Below are positions 1 to 6,704 of a stretch of DNA of 6,727 bases, piece by piece (positions within the stretch are counted from its first letter, which is position 1; each line of letters starts with the position of its first letter). A program made the position numbers and the translations under genes. The notes below the pieces were generated by a model. That model was not told the DNA's origin and made no database searches. It saw nothing but the letters and a program-made list of their open reading frames with translations. This DNA is from Holophagae bacterium (GTDB lineage Bacteria > Acidobacteriota > Thermoanaerobaculia > Thermoanaerobaculales > Sulfomarinibacteraceae). The DNA lies in assembly GCA_030637505.1 (NCBI GenBank), contig DAOWGJ010000304.1, forward strand, positions 1 through 6,727, in the 5' to 3' direction.

Positions 1-472
1 CATCCCGAGCGGCCAGGTAGTCGTTGACCGTGATCAAATGAACGCCCCTGCCGGTCATTGCGTTGAGCGAGGCCGCCAGGGTCGCCACCAGGGTCTTGCC
101 CTCACCGGTTCGCATCTCAGTGATGCGTCCCTGATGGAGCACAATGCCGCCGACAAGCTGCACGTCGAAGTGTCGCATCTCCAAAACGCGCCGGCCGGTC
201 TCACGGACCAGCGCGAAGACCTCGGTCAGCTCGGCGTCCAGGACTTTCTGCACCAGGGCCGATCGCGCTTTCCGGTCCTTCGGGAGGTCGGCCGTTGCGG
301 CCTTGACCCGATCTCGAATCACGCCGAAACGCGCCTTGATCTCGTCGTCTGAAAGCGTTTCGACCTCCGGCTCGAGGGCGTTGATTGCCTCGGCCATGGG
401 ACGCATGCGCTTCATATCCCGTTCGGACTTTGTCCCGATGACAAGACTGATGACTTTTTCGACAAAGTTCAT
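1..472 (-). CDS. secA: Preprotein translocase ATPase SecA, N-terminal part (cut by window edge)
   Basis: SecA is the cytosolic and membrane-peripheral motor that uses ATP to push unfolded preproteins through SecYEG. Only the first 157 codons are present; the gene continues past the left edge. The visible part covers the start of nucleotide-binding domain 1. The opening MNFVEKVISLVIGTKSERDM is followed by KRMRPMAEAINALEPEVETL, which resembles the usual SecA N-terminus. The MRHFDVQLVGG segment (residues 99-109) includes the Q-motif glutamine at Q105. The Walker A motif MRTGEGKT (residues 120-127) has its lysine at K126, and HLITVNDYLAARD follows. Walker A lies about 18 residues later than in E. 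coli SecA (K108), because the stretch around residues 55-82 is longer. The ATG at 472 is supported by AAGGAG eight bases upstream. The gene is downstream of, and parallel to, the M23 gene. Identification is secure; the remainder cannot be assessed. Confidence 0.97.
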   Translation of the reverse strand, partial: MNFVEKVISLVIGTKSERDMKRMRPMAEAINALEPEVETLSDDEIKARFGVIRDRVKAATADLPKDRKARSALVQKVLDAELTEVFALVRETGRRVLEMRHFDVQLVGGIVLHQGRITEMRTGEGKTLVATLAASLNAMTGRGVHLITVNDYLAARD

Positions 473-480
473 TTCTGCCA

Positions 481-486
481 CTCCTT
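481..486 (-). promoter_or_regulatory. Ribosome binding site of secA
   Basis: AAGGAG on the minus strand lies eight bases before the ATG at 472. This is a normal Shine-Dalgarno position and supports that start codon. I see no convincing sigma70-type promoter between it and the repeat region further upstream. Confidence 0.8.
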
Positions 487-532
487 GCCCGTCGAAGCCG
501 GAACCAAAGATGGCCGACCACCTCCGCCGGGC

Positions 533-563
533 AGCTATCAGCTGTCAGCTCTCAGCTCTCAGC
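533..563 (+). repeat. Left tandem heptamer array (AGCTNTC)n
   Basis: Four complete heptamers lie head to tail: AGCTATC, AGCTGTC, AGCTCTC, AGCTCTC. A partial AGC follows at 561-563. Only the fifth position of the unit varies. The array is in the gap between the M23 gene and secA, and it is the inverted counterpart of the array at 698-729. Aligned in phase, 28 of 31 positions match the reverse complement of that array. Confidence 0.9.
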
Positions 564-631
564 CGGAAAACAGCGCAGCATAGGATACAGCAGTCCCCGC
601 CAAATTGCTTCGAGTCCTGCTCCTTGACGAT

Positions 632-692
632 GGTGGGCCAAGGCCTACCCTACGAAAAGCCGAATACCAAGTAGGGTGGGCCGTGGCCCACC
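632..692. repeat. Inner inverted repeat with 22-base arms
   Basis: The left arm is 632-653 and the right arm is 671-692, separated by a 17-base loop. Twenty of 22 positions are complementary, and one of the two mismatches could be a G-U pair in RNA. The right arm contains a second, self-complementary unit, GGTGGGCCGTGGCCCACC (675-692), an 8-base stem with a two-base loop, so two alternative folds are possible. No T-run follows either hairpin on either strand, so it does not look like a standard intrinsic terminator. It sits inside the larger inverted repeat formed by the heptamer arrays. Confidence 0.85.
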
Positions 693-697
693 CCTAA

Positions 698-729
698 AGC
701 TGATAGCTGACAGCTGACAGCTGACAGCT
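698..729 (+). repeat. Right tandem heptamer array (AGCTGAY)n
   Basis: The units on the plus strand are AGCTGAT, AGCTGAC, AGCTGAC, AGCTGAC and a final AGCT. The array ends one base before the M23 stop codon (731-733), so in the M23 transcript it would begin immediately after the coding region. It is the inverted partner of the array at 533-563. Confidence 0.9.
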
Positions 730-730
730 T

Positions 731-1612
731 CTAGTACGCGTCGAGGATGTAATACAGAGGATTGACGGTACGCCCGTCTTTGTGGACCTCATAGTGGAGG
801 TGAGGCCCCGTCGAACGGCCGGTATTCCCCACGAGACCGATCTGCTCGCCCCGGTGAACATCCTGGCCCGGTTCGACCAGAATCGTGTCCAGGTGCCCGT
901 AGACCGTCTGATAGCCGAAGCCGTGCGAGACTCTGATCATGCGGCCCATGCCACCCTTGCGACCGGCAAAGACAACCACCCCGTCAGCAGGCGCCATGAT
1001 CGGCGTACCCCGCCGTGCGGAGATGTCCAAGCCGTTATGATAGGCCCGTCGGCCGGTGAACGGGTCCCTCCGATTACCGAACCCGTCGGTGATGACACCA
1101 ATGACAGGAGCAATCGAAGGGGTGGACGAGAGCCTCTGATCCTGGTCGACCATTGCTTGCTCAACCTCGAGAAGCTGTTCGGCAATCGTGTCACCCTGCA
1201 CCCTGAGAGTTAGGACATCGCCGCGCAGGCGAGTGTAGGGGCCGCCGGTATTCACGACCGACGTCCGGCTCTCCGGGGTCGTTGGATCTCCACTTTCGGC
1301 AACCATGCCTGCCGCCAACGCGAGGCGAGACGTCCGCTCCTCGAACTCGTCCAACCGTTGCTGAACCGCGGCGATCGTACCTTCAAGTTCCTGGTTGACT
1401 CGTGCCAATTCCAGGTTCTCCCCCTTGAGCCGCGCGACGTCAGCCCTCCGGTCCACCGCACTGCCGGTGAAGCCGATGGCGACGATCGAAAGGACCACGG
1501 CAACAAGCGCGATTGAAGTAACAATCGCAAAGGTCCGCGTCGAGAAAGAAAACTTGATGAAGTTCGCCTTGCTGTGCGGGACGATGATGACCGTGTGGAT
1601 TCTCTTCCCCAT
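731..1612 (-). CDS. Membrane-anchored M23 family metallopeptidase (peptidoglycan endopeptidase)
   Basis: The 293-residue protein has a short basic cytosolic N-terminus and one membrane helix at about residues 27-48. A charged coiled-coil stretch (about 54-98) and a linker lead to a C-terminal M23 (LytM/lysostaphin-type) domain at about 168-288. Zinc ligands are visible as H192 and D196 in HNGLD and H273 in HLHYE. H240 in YGHL and H271 match the catalytic histidines of the family, so the enzyme looks active rather than an EnvC/NlpD-type degenerate activator. The expected role is cutting peptide cross-bridges of peptidoglycan on the outer face of the cytoplasmic membrane. No LysM domain is present. 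The ATG at 1612 is supported by GGAGG (1627-1623) ten bases upstream. The gene has its own promoter candidate and precedes secA on the same strand. Its substrate bond and its role in division, elongation or remodelling are not determined. Confidence 0.93.
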   Translation of the reverse strand: MGKRIHTVIIVPHSKANFIKFSFSTRTFAIVTSIALVAVVLSIVAIGFTGSAVDRRADVARLKGENLELARVNQELEGTIAAVQQRLDEFEERTSRLALAAGMVAESGDPTTPESRTSVVNTGGPYTRLRGDVLTLRVQGDTIAEQLLEVEQAMVDQDQRLSSTPSIAPVIGVITDGFGNRRDPFTGRRAYHNGLDISARRGTPIMAPADGVVVFAGRKGGMGRMIRVSHGFGYQTVYGHLDTILVEPGQDVHRGEQIGLVGNTGRSTGPHLHYEVHKDGRTVNPLYYILDAY

Positions 1613-1622
1613 TCTCCCTGAT

Positions 1623-1627
1623 CCTCC
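1623..1627 (-). promoter_or_regulatory. Ribosome binding site of the M23 peptidase gene
   Basis: GGAGG on the minus strand lies ten bases before the ATG at 1612. A second purine-rich stretch (AGGGAGA, 1619-1613) touches the start codon and is too close to serve as the main site. Confidence 0.6.
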
Positions 1628-1652
1628 GGAAGTCCAGCGTTTCCCGCCGGCG

Positions 1653-1682
1653 ATTGTGTCACCGCGGCAAGGCAGATGTCAA
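1653..1682 (-). promoter_or_regulatory. Candidate sigma70-type promoter for M23 (and possibly secA)
   Basis: Read on the minus strand, a perfect -35 box TTGACA (1682-1677) is followed by 18 bases and the -10-like CACAAT (1658-1653), which matches TATAAT at four of six positions. Transcription would start near 1646, giving a leader of about 34 bases that includes the GGAGG site. It lies in the 105-base gap after the Lon-like gene, where a promoter is expected if M23 is not solely expressed by read-through. The call rests on pattern alone. Confidence 0.5.
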
Positions 1683-1717
1683 ATGAGAACCAAGCCAAGT
1701 GAGTTGCGTCACAATTC

Positions 1718-4183
1718 TCACCTGCTCTGCTCTTCGGTCTCCCGTGGTGAATCCTCGGGGTCCTTTGCACCCTCGGCTTCGGCGTCATCCGCCTCGTCTC
1801 CGTTATTGTCCTGCTTCCCGGCGTTGCGGAACAATCGAGCCATCTCCTCAAGCCGCTCACGACACCGGACAAAGACCGAGCCCTCACTCCAACACCCGTT
1901 CTCGTCCTGGGTCCCCGCCGGCACACCGGTCAGGTGCTCGATGCCCTCTTCGATACTTTCGACGGCCCAGACGGCAAACCGTCCATCCTTTACCGCCTCG
2001 ATCACCTCATCGGCCAGGTGGAGGTCGTTGACATCAGAGGCGGGAATCATCACGCCCTGGGTACCGGTCAGACCGCGGCTGTTACAGACTCGAAAGAACC
2101 CCTCGATCTTCTCGTTGACGCCACCGATCGACTGGACCGCACCATACTGATCGACCGACCCGGTGACCGCCACGTCCTGTCTCAAAGGCAGATCAGCCAG
2201 TGCGGAGAGGATCGCGTAGATCTCGGTCGAGGAGGCGGAGTCCCCGTCAACGCCGCCATAGCTCTGTTCGAAGGTCACCGAGCAGGCCATCGACAAAGGG
2301 ACCTTCCGAGCAAACGTCCCTCGGAGAAAGCCGGTCAGGATCTGAACCCCCTTGTCATGGGTTGGACCGGACAACCCCGCCTGACGCTCGACGTTGATCA
2401 CCCCCTCGCGGCCGATGCCGATTCGGGCACTGATCCTGGACGGTCGACCGAACCGGTGGTGACCAACGTCGTACACGGCCAGTCCATTGAGACGACCGAC
2501 GGCCGTCCCTTCGGTCTGGATTCGGATGACACCGTCTTCGAGCAATTCATGGGTCCGGTCCTCCGAAAGGGAATGCCGACGCCGAGCGGCATCTCTGGCC
2601 GCCTTGACGTGCTCCCGCCCGATAATTTCGGCGCCGTCCTGTTCGGCAAACCACGATGCCTCTCGGAGCAGATCGGAAAGGTCAGAGAAGCGACTGGAGA
2701 ACTTCTTTCGGCCCCGCGCCATCCGGACCGCCTCCTCAAGCAACGCCGACATGCCGGTCCGGTTCAACGGAGTCAAGTCTTCATCGGCGATGACCCTGGA
2801 GAAAACCGAGATGACTGACTGAGCATGTTCTTCGACCGCGGGGATCACCAGGTCGAAATCAGCCAGTATCTTGAAGACCTTGGCAAAGTCCCGGTCGTAT
2901 CGGTAAAGCAGGTCGTAGACAGCTCGGTCGCCGATCACGACGACCTTGACTTGCAGGGGCACCTCTTCAGGTTTGATTCCGGCGCCTCCAAGTAACATAC
3001 CTTCCATAGACTGAATCTTGACGCGGCCGTATTTGAGTGCTCTCTTGAGCCCCGGCCAGACCCTGGGCTCCATCAGCAGGTCCTCGGCGTTGAGCACGAG
3101 AAAGCCCCCGTTGGCGGTCAGAAGGGACCCGGCCCTGATCCGCATGAACGAGGTCGTCATCTCACCCGATGGCGTTAAGGACCGTTCGACCGTCCCGAAC
3201 AGGTTGGTATAGCTGGGTTCGGTCTCCAGGATGACCGGCAGGCCGGTCCCTTGCCCGTTGTCGACCACCAGGTTGACCCGCCACCTGAGAAAGAGGTCAA
3301 TCTCATCTCCGGCATTTTCGCCGAAGAGCTCCATGTTCTCTATCAAATCGGCCTGCATCGCCTCCAGACAGGGGTCGACTCGGGGATCGTTCACCGACTC
3401 CCGAATTCGGTCGACCGCGTCCTCGACCGCAGGACCGAGCAGGTCTCGCTGGACCTCTTCGACCTTCTTCTGAATCTGTTGCCGGAGCTCGGCCACAACG
3501 GCGAAGACCTCCTGCAGCCTGGTCTTGAGGGTGCCGTGACGTTCCTGAAGGACCTCGAAATCCCCAGCCTCCATCTCGCCGGCCTCAACCCTTTTGGCCA
3601 TATCCTCCATCGCAGTCGGCTCGTCGTCGACAATCGGCAGAACCTCCGGCCGGCCGATCGCTCCGATTTGAATCTGCACCAGACCGAATCCGGCTTCCTC
3701 GACCTCGGATTCGAAGGTGGTAATGGCTTCTTTTTCCTGATCCCGAAGACCCTGGACCGCCTTTTCGATTCGCTTTCGAAATGCCTGGTCTTTTACCATG
3801 GCGGGCAGGGTCTCGGCCAAGTCTCGGATGAGATCGTTCGCGCAGTCCCGGAACCGCCGGCCCGCTCCCGCGTCCAGGAATACGGCGCAGGGCTCTTCCG
3901 GCCGGAGATAATTGAAGACGTAACAAACATCGTCAGGCCTGGACTGGTCTTTTGCCCGCCCCTCGAGGAATTGTTTGATCGTTGTCAACCGTCCGGTGCC
4001 GGACAGGCCGGTGACAAAGACGTTGTATCCAACGCCCCGCATGCCCAAGCCGAAAGCGATCGCGTCAACCGCCCGGTCCTGCCCGACGATCGTCGGAGCC
4101 GGCTCTACCTCGGAGGAACTTTCCCACGGCACCCAAGTTCCCGGACAGGCCCACGACAGCTCCTCAACTCCAACCTGACGCAT
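1718..4183 (-). CDS. Lon-like ATP-dependent protease (S16 family, AAA-type N-terminal domain, LonH/YcbZ-like)
   Basis: This 821-residue cytoplasmic protein belongs to the Lon-related group with an N-terminal AAA-type region and a C-terminal Lon protease domain, lacking the N-terminal substrate domain of classical LonA. The nucleotide-binding segment GLSGTGR (59-65) has arginine (R65) where Walker A normally has lysine. A long charged helical region follows (about 130-260). A Walker B-like GGFLVLNAED (359-368) has asparagine at N365. The protease domain spans about 555-750, with catalytic serine S649 in VDGDSAS and lysine K692 in GGVNEK. Their 43-residue spacing equals that of E. coli Lon (S679/K722). 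The C-terminus is an acidic tail (about 792-821). I chose the ATG at 4183 because AGGAGGT precedes it by five bases and it overlaps the exporter stop; a TTG at 4201 would add six residues but lacks such support. The peptidase looks intact. Substrates are unknown. Confidence 0.93.
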   Translation of the reverse strand: MRQVGVEELSWACPGTWVPWESSSEVEPAPTIVGQDRAVDAIAFGLGMRGVGYNVFVTGLSGTGRLTTIKQFLEGRAKDQSRPDDVCYVFNYLRPEEPCAVFLDAGAGRRFRDCANDLIRDLAETLPAMVKDQAFRKRIEKAVQGLRDQEKEAITTFESEVEEAGFGLVQIQIGAIGRPEVLPIVDDEPTAMEDMAKRVEAGEMEAGDFEVLQERHGTLKTRLQEVFAVVAELRQQIQKKVEEVQRDLLGPAVEDAVDRIRESVNDPRVDPCLEAMQADLIENMELFGENAGDEIDLFLRWRVNLVVDNGQGTGLPVILETEPSYTNLFGTVERSLTPSGEMTTSFMRIRAGSLLTANGGFLVLNAEDLLMEPRVWPGLKRALKYGRVKIQSMEGMLLGGAGIKPEEVPLQVKVVVIGDRAVYDLLYRYDRDFAKVFKILADFDLVIPAVEEHAQSVISVFSRVIADEDLTPLNRTGMSALLEEAVRMARGRKKFSSRFSDLSDLLREASWFAEQDGAEIIGREHVKAARDAARRRHSLSEDRTHELLEDGVIRIQTEGTAVGRLNGLAVYDVGHHRFGRPSRISARIGIGREGVINVERQAGLSGPTHDKGVQILTGFLRGTFARKVPLSMACSVTFEQSYGGVDGDSASSTEIYAILSALADLPLRQDVAVTGSVDQYGAVQSIGGVNEKIEGFFRVCNSRGLTGTQGVMIPASDVNDLHLADEVIEAVKDGRFAVWAVESIEEGIEHLTGVPAGTQDENGCWSEGSVFVRCRERLEEMARLFRNAGKQDNNGDEADDAEAEGAKDPEDSPRETEEQSR

Positions 4184-6693
4184 CAACGACCTCCTCGCCA
4201 ACTCAGAATGACCGGCAGCACGGTGATGCTGATGAATGCAGTCGCCAGGGCGCCCAAAATGGCTGCAAAACCCACCGAACGCAAACCCGGATAGTGGGAC
4301 AGGACCAACGAACCAAAGCCAACGACCGTCGTCAATGCCGCCACCGCGATCGCCTTCGAAATCCCCGCGAGCGCTTCAGGATTCCCGTCGGTTTCGAACC
4401 AGCGATGCAGGAAGTGCACGCTGTAGTCGACCCCGATCCCGATCACCATCGTGATCACGAAGATATTCATGAAGTTGATGCGGATACCAAGAAACGACAT
4501 GACACCCAGCATCCAGATCATGCCCAAGACCAGCGGCAACAATGCCAGCGCCGAACGACCCGGCGATCCAAAATCAGCCCACATCAAAAGAAACACCAAC
4601 ACGATTCCAATCGCCGAAGCCCTGAATGCATCGCCCCACACAATTCGCCGAAGCTCGGCCGAAACGACGTTCGGTCCCGTCAAGATCGCCTCAGGATGGA
4701 GATCGACCAATGCTTCCAACGCGGGCGGCGCCTCCCGCCGCCATCGACCCGCCGGGGGATAGCACCGGATCGCGACCGAAACGCCACCGTCGAATTCTGC
4801 GACATACCGTCGGGCCATCCGCTCAAGGAGAGTGCCCTCGAGGTCATCAAGCGCAAGGACCGATCTTAGCGCCAACGCCTTCTCGAAATTCTCGATTCCC
4901 GGGACAAACGGCGCGGGGTTCAGTCCAGCCCGACGCAATTCCCTCGAAAGCCGTGCCCGTAAATCGGTCGCAGCCTCAGAGTGCCGTCTCAGTATTTCAA
5001 GGACACTTTCCTGATCCTCGAAATCCGGGAAAAGGTCGACGATCGTGTCGACGTCGGCCAGGTTCTCACCGTCGACCAGGGCCTCCAACTCAGGAAGAAG
5101 GCTTCGGGCAGCAGCAATGGCCTCACGTTCGGTCGCGCCGTCGACCCGAACCGTCATCGGCGTAAACCGAAGGCCGAACGCTTCCATCACCTCGGTCCTC
5201 AGTATCATTCCCTTATTGTCCGGCGACCGCATGTTCTGAATGTCATCGTCGAATTGCAGGTCCCACGAGCCCCAGGCAAAGACGACGGTTAACACGACGG
5301 TCCCGATGATAACGATCCTGGGACGCTTCAAGGCCAAGGCACACAATCTGTCGGCGCCGAAGCTCTGTATGACGTGGAGTTCTCCTCTTCGACTCCGGTG
5401 CTGCAACGTGGTCAACAGCGCCGGAAGCAATAGAAAGACAGTCACTGCCAGCAAGAGAATGCCCGTCCCGGTCAAGAGACCCAACTCGGTCAGCCCGCGG
5501 AAGTCGGTGGCCAGAAAGGCGAAAAAGGTCGCCGCCGTGGTCACGGCGCCCAGGAGCACGCCGACTCCGGTGTGACGAGCCATGGCGTCGATCGCCGCAC
5601 CGTGATCAGCTCCCGCCTGTCGCTCCTCGACATAGCGACCGTACAAGACGATGATGAAGTCGATGCCCAGTCCGACCAGGAGGCCGCCAAAAGCCGATGT
5701 CAGAGAGTTCATCCGACCCAGGACCAATACCCCGAAAGCAAAGGTCAGACCCAACCCGGTCGCAAGAGGCACGAAGGCGTAGACCAGGGCTGCCTTACGT
5801 CGAAAGGCCAACAAAAACAAGAGCATGACGCCGACCAGAGCAGAACCCAGGCCCAGGACCGCGTCCGACACGATCAACTCACTGTCGTTCAAGGTGACAA
5901 CGTAGCCGCCGGTGAATTCGACAGCAGGCGGCGTACCCTCCCAACCTTCGGCCAACCATGCCTCGCGAGCCTCGTGGACCTTTCGGCCGAGGCCCGACAC
6001 CAGCTTCCGGTTGAAAGCCAGGTCCTGGGCCGCCTTGATCGGCCGAGCCAGCATCAGAAGCATGCGACCGTCGGGATCGATCAAGACCCCGGTCTCCGGG
6101 TCAGCCGAAACCTCAACACCACCCAACCGCACACGGGACAACAAATGCGGCAGCAGGCCGAACGGGTCGGCCCGTATGGCCTCCTTGGTCATCAGCCCCT
6201 GAGGCGCAATCAGGTCGAAATAGACCGCCTTTGCACGCGCCTCCAGACCAGGATCGTCGAGTCCCGCGATCACCGCCTCCACCTCTGCAGGGTCCATGAA
6301 CAACACGGCCTGGCGCAGCAGAGGCTGGATGATCTCGATCGAATTTTCGACCCGATATTCAACCCATTCGATCAAATCCCATGACTGGAGGCGGGCCGCA
6401 AGTTGATCGGCAAACGCCAACTCTTGTTCCCGATTTTCTTCGGGACCCAGCCGCACAACAACCAACAACGTGTCCACCGTTCCGAAACGTTCGATGGTGT
6501 TCTTGAAGTTCTCGACCGCCCGATTGTGTTGGGGGACCAGCGAGAGGATGTCGGTCTCGACGCTGATGCGGGTCGCCAGGAGACCAGCAACCAGCCACAT
6601 CGCCAGCGACACGACGATGACCGAACGAGGGAACCGCCGCCCGACCCGAACCAGAACCAGCGGCAAGCGCCGGGGCAAAAGACGACCGCTCAC
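4183..6693 (-). CDS. RND-superfamily (MMPL-type) membrane exporter
   Basis: The 836-residue protein has the duplicated RND/MMPL architecture. Helix 1 is at about 25-41, followed by an extracytoplasmic domain (about 43-274), helices 2-6 (about 275-427) and helix 7 (about 459-475). A second extracytoplasmic domain (about 478-688) and helices 8-12 (about 690-831) complete it. Acidic residues typical of MMPL proton relays are present in both halves: D345 in GLGIDF and D756 in GIGVDY. The family moves lipids, hopanoids or other hydrophobic molecules using proton flow across the inner membrane; the substrate here cannot be told. No adaptor or outer-membrane partner is visible in the window. The GTG at 6693 has GGAG seven bases upstream and yields a basic N-terminus before helix 1. 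The frame remains open to the right edge, so a start outside the window is not excluded. The gene overlaps the Lon-like gene by one base. Confidence 0.92.
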   Translation of the reverse strand: MSGRLLPRRLPLVLVRVGRRFPRSVIVVSLAMWLVAGLLATRISVETDILSLVPQHNRAVENFKNTIERFGTVDTLLVVVRLGPEENREQELAFADQLAARLQSWDLIEWVEYRVENSIEIIQPLLRQAVLFMDPAEVEAVIAGLDDPGLEARAKAVYFDLIAPQGLMTKEAIRADPFGLLPHLLSRVRLGGVEVSADPETGVLIDPDGRMLLMLARPIKAAQDLAFNRKLVSGLGRKVHEAREAWLAEGWEGTPPAVEFTGGYVVTLNDSELIVSDAVLGLGSALVGVMLLFLLAFRRKAALVYAFVPLATGLGLTFAFGVLVLGRMNSLTSAFGGLLVGLGIDFIIVLYGRYVEERQAGADHGAAIDAMARHTGVGVLLGAVTTAATFFAFLATDFRGLTELGLLTGTGILLLAVTVFLLLPALLTTLQHRSRRGELHVIQSFGADRLCALALKRPRIVIIGTVVLTVVFAWGSWDLQFDDDIQNMRSPDNKGMILRTEVMEAFGLRFTPMTVRVDGATEREAIAAARSLLPELEALVDGENLADVDTIVDLFPDFEDQESVLEILRRHSEAATDLRARLSRELRRAGLNPAPFVPGIENFEKALALRSVLALDDLEGTLLERMARRYVAEFDGGVSVAIRCYPPAGRWRREAPPALEALVDLHPEAILTGPNVVSAELRRIVWGDAFRASAIGIVLVFLLMWADFGSPGRSALALLPLVLGMIWMLGVMSFLGIRINFMNIFVITMVIGIGVDYSVHFLHRWFETDGNPEALAGISKAIAVAALTTVVGFGSLVLSHYPGLRSVGFAAILGALATAFISITVLPVILSWRGGR
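4189..4195 (-). promoter_or_regulatory. Strong ribosome binding site deciding the Lon-like protease start
   Basis: AGGAGGT on the minus strand lies five bases before the ATG at 4183 and within the last codons of the exporter gene. It selects that ATG over the in-frame TTG at 4201. The stop and start share one base in TGATG (4185-4181), a typical arrangement for translational coupling. Confidence 0.85.
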
Positions 6694-6700
6694 GCGCTGA

Positions 6701-6704
6701 CTCC
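6701..6704 (-). promoter_or_regulatory. Ribosome binding site of the exporter gene
   Basis: GGAG on the minus strand lies seven bases before the GTG at 6693. It supports this start, although only 34 bases upstream of the start codon are available and no promoter can be judged. Confidence 0.6.

Larger units (their letters stand above)
533..729. repeat. Nested palindromic intergenic element
   Basis: The two inverted heptamer arrays and the enclosed inverted repeat at 632-692 together make a 197-base element filling most of the gap between the M23 gene and secA. It has no reading frame that resembles a protein. I found no clear target-site duplication at its borders, so a transposed miniature element is possible but not shown. 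It could act in the RNA as a 3' stabilising or attenuating structure for the M23 message, or as the leader of a read-through transcript into secA. It may equally be an inert dispersed repeat. Whether other copies exist in the genome cannot be seen here. Confidence 0.6.

Noticed and set aside
575..600. secA promoter with -10 like TATCCT or TATGCT on the minus strand
   Set aside because: No acceptable -35 box is found at the right spacing, so the match is no better than chance.
671..692. Intrinsic terminator after M23 or secA
   Set aside because: The GC-rich hairpin is strong, but no run of T follows it on either strand.
533..729. CRISPR array
   Set aside because: The seven-base units are contiguous with no spacers and are inverted between the two sides.
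524..735. Target-site duplication marking a transposed miniature element
   Set aside because: The sequences flanking the two arrays do not match in any convincing direct repeat.
1934..2818. Plus-strand open frame of 294 codons opposite the Lon protease domain
   Set aside because: It is a shadow of the minus-strand gene, whose S16 catalytic motifs are clear; the plus-strand product resembles no family.
4199..4201. TTG as the start codon of the Lon-like gene
   Set aside because: It lacks a good ribosome binding site, while the ATG at 4183 has AGGAGGT five bases upstream and forms the TGATG overlap.
3251..4294. Long plus-strand open frame opposite the Lon-like gene (347 codons)
   Set aside because: It lies antisense to a well-supported gene, its translation has no recognisable motif, and such frames are expected in GC-rich coding DNA.
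5572..6384. Plus-strand open frame of 270 codons opposite the exporter
   Set aside because: The translation is very rich in Gln, Arg and His, as expected opposite membrane-protein codons, and it has no family signature.
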